This document shows, one piece after another, positions 4,720-5,404 of a stretch of 5,404 bases of DNA. Source of the stretch: an uncultured Clostridia bacterium (GTDB taxonomy: Bacteria; Bacillota_A; Clostridia; Oscillospirales; Oscillospiraceae); contig CAMKAP010000146.1 of the NCBI GenBank assembly GCA_946410505.1, positions 1-5,404 of the forward strand. The letters run 5' to 3'. Both the position numbers and the translations under genes were made by a program. Within the stretch, counting starts at the first letter, position 1. Each line of letters starts with the position of its first letter. The notes under the pieces were generated by a model that worked only from the letters and a program-made list of their open reading frames with translations, ran no database searches and was not told the DNA's origin.

Positions 4720-5404
4720 ATGTTAGTCAACACCAAAGCAAGAATCGGCGTTTTCTCCATCGCGCTGGGCGCATATTTGCCCCAGTTTCCGTCCCTGGTC
4801 CCCGAGTTCGAGAGTCAGTACGCGGATTTTAAGAAGCGTATTCCCGACTCTGTGGAGCTCATTGACGGTGGTCTCGTGACCACCAAAGAGGCCGCCATGG
4901 CCGCAGGCGACATATTCCGTGCCGCCGACGTGGACCTGGTGATCCTCCAGCTTCTGACCTACGCGACGAGCTACAACATGCTGCCCGCCGTCCGCGATTT
5001 GGACGTGCCCGTGGTGCTTGTGAACCTCCAGAAGAAGAAAGCCCCCGATTATCCCAACACCGACACTGCCACCTGGCTGGGCGAGCTCTACGCCTGCGGC
5101 GCCGTGGGCGAGATGGTGGCGGACCTGGAGCGCGCCGGCAAGCGTCACGCGGTCATTACCGGCGTCGTCGAGGGCGGCGACCCCGAGGTGGACAGAGAAA
5201 TCGCCGACTGGTGCCGCGCCGCACAGGTGCGCCGCAGATTCCGCGACACGAACATCGCCCAGATCGGCCGTCCCTATCCGGGCATGATGGACCTTTACAT
5301 CGACGAGACCAACCTCTATCACCGCATGTGGCTCTACACCAAGCAGTTTGACTGGGAGAAGATGTGGGCCATCGCCGACAACATCACCGACGAGGACGCC
5401 ATCC
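4720..5404 (+). CDS. Sugar isomerase of the L-arabinose/L-fucose isomerase type, N-terminal part (runs off window)
   Basis: The first 228 residues are present and the frame is open at the window edge. The start MLVNTKARIGVFSIALGAYL, the VILQLLTYATSYNMLPAVRD segment (74-93) and VPVVLVNLQKKKAPDYP (96-112) resemble the N-terminal Rossmann-like domain of isomerases that convert aldoses such as L-arabinose or L-fucose to ketoses. Further features are ERAGKRHAVITGVVEGG (137-153) and IGRPYPGMMDLYIDE (182-196). The metal-binding residues of this family lie mainly further on, outside the window, so activity cannot be checked. It sits 79 nt after rhaB on the same strand and is probably cotranscribed. 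Next to a rhamnulokinase it would be expected to supply L-rhamnulose or a similar 6-deoxyketose. It does not look like classical RhaA. Substrate is inference; the family call is fairly sure. Confidence 0.75.
   Translation, partial: MLVNTKARIGVFSIALGAYLPQFPSLVPEFESQYADFKKRIPDSVELIDGGLVTTKEAAMAAGDIFRAADVDLVILQLLTYATSYNMLPAVRDLDVPVVLVNLQKKKAPDYPNTDTATWLGELYACGAVGEMVADLERAGKRHAVITGVVEGGDPEVDREIADWCRAAQVRRRFRDTNIAQIGRPYPGMMDLYIDETNLYHRMWLYTKQFDWEKMWAIADNITDEDAI

Noticed and set aside
2763..4760. Long open frame (665 codons) on the minus strand across the regulator, rhaB and the start of the isomerase gene
   Set aside because: It lies antisense to three well-supported genes, has no recognisable domains and no good ribosome site, and reflects GC-rich codon use on the other strand.

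Overview
The window looks like chromosomal DNA from a Firmicute, most likely class Clostridia and possibly a gut species. The reasons are consistently strong GGAGG-type Shine-Dalgarno sites, near-consensus sigma-A promoters, a PyrR-type pyrimidine attenuator, and protein sequences of clostridial character. GC content is fairly high by eye. No mobile element, RNA gene or CRISPR array is visible. A finer taxonomic call cannot be made from the sequence alone.

Left half, minus strand (about 2170 down to 1): a de novo pyrimidine operon. A near-perfect promoter (TTGACA, 18 nt, TATAAT) drives a leader of about 112 nt. The leader holds a PyrR-binding hairpin motif, an antiterminator and an intrinsic terminator. 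Then come pyrC (dihydroorotase, complete) and, 20 nt later, carB (carbamoyl-phosphate synthase large subunit; first 266 residues, running off the window). These enzymes catalyse steps 1 and 3 of UMP synthesis. carA, the usual partner of carB, is not between them.

Right half, plus strand (about 2232 to 5404): a deoxysugar utilisation locus. It has an AraC-family regulator with its own promoter, a rhamnulokinase (rhaB) with a separate promoter, and the start of an isomerase of the L-arabinose/L-fucose isomerase type. A sugar-responsive activator followed by an isomerase/kinase pair fits L-rhamnose or a related 6-deoxysugar: the isomerase makes the ketose and the kinase phosphorylates it at C1. 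The aldolase and transporter would be expected outside the window.

The regulatory DNA is the most informative part. The pyr leader can be folded into the classical three-way PyrR switch. The rhaB promoter lies inside a perfect 12-bp inverted repeat whose right arm is the rhaB Shine-Dalgarno. Readthrough mRNA from the regulator gene should therefore hide that ribosome site, while mRNA started at the rhaB promoter should not. An 11-bp direct repeat at the regulator's own promoter and just upstream of the rhaB promoter is a candidate operator.
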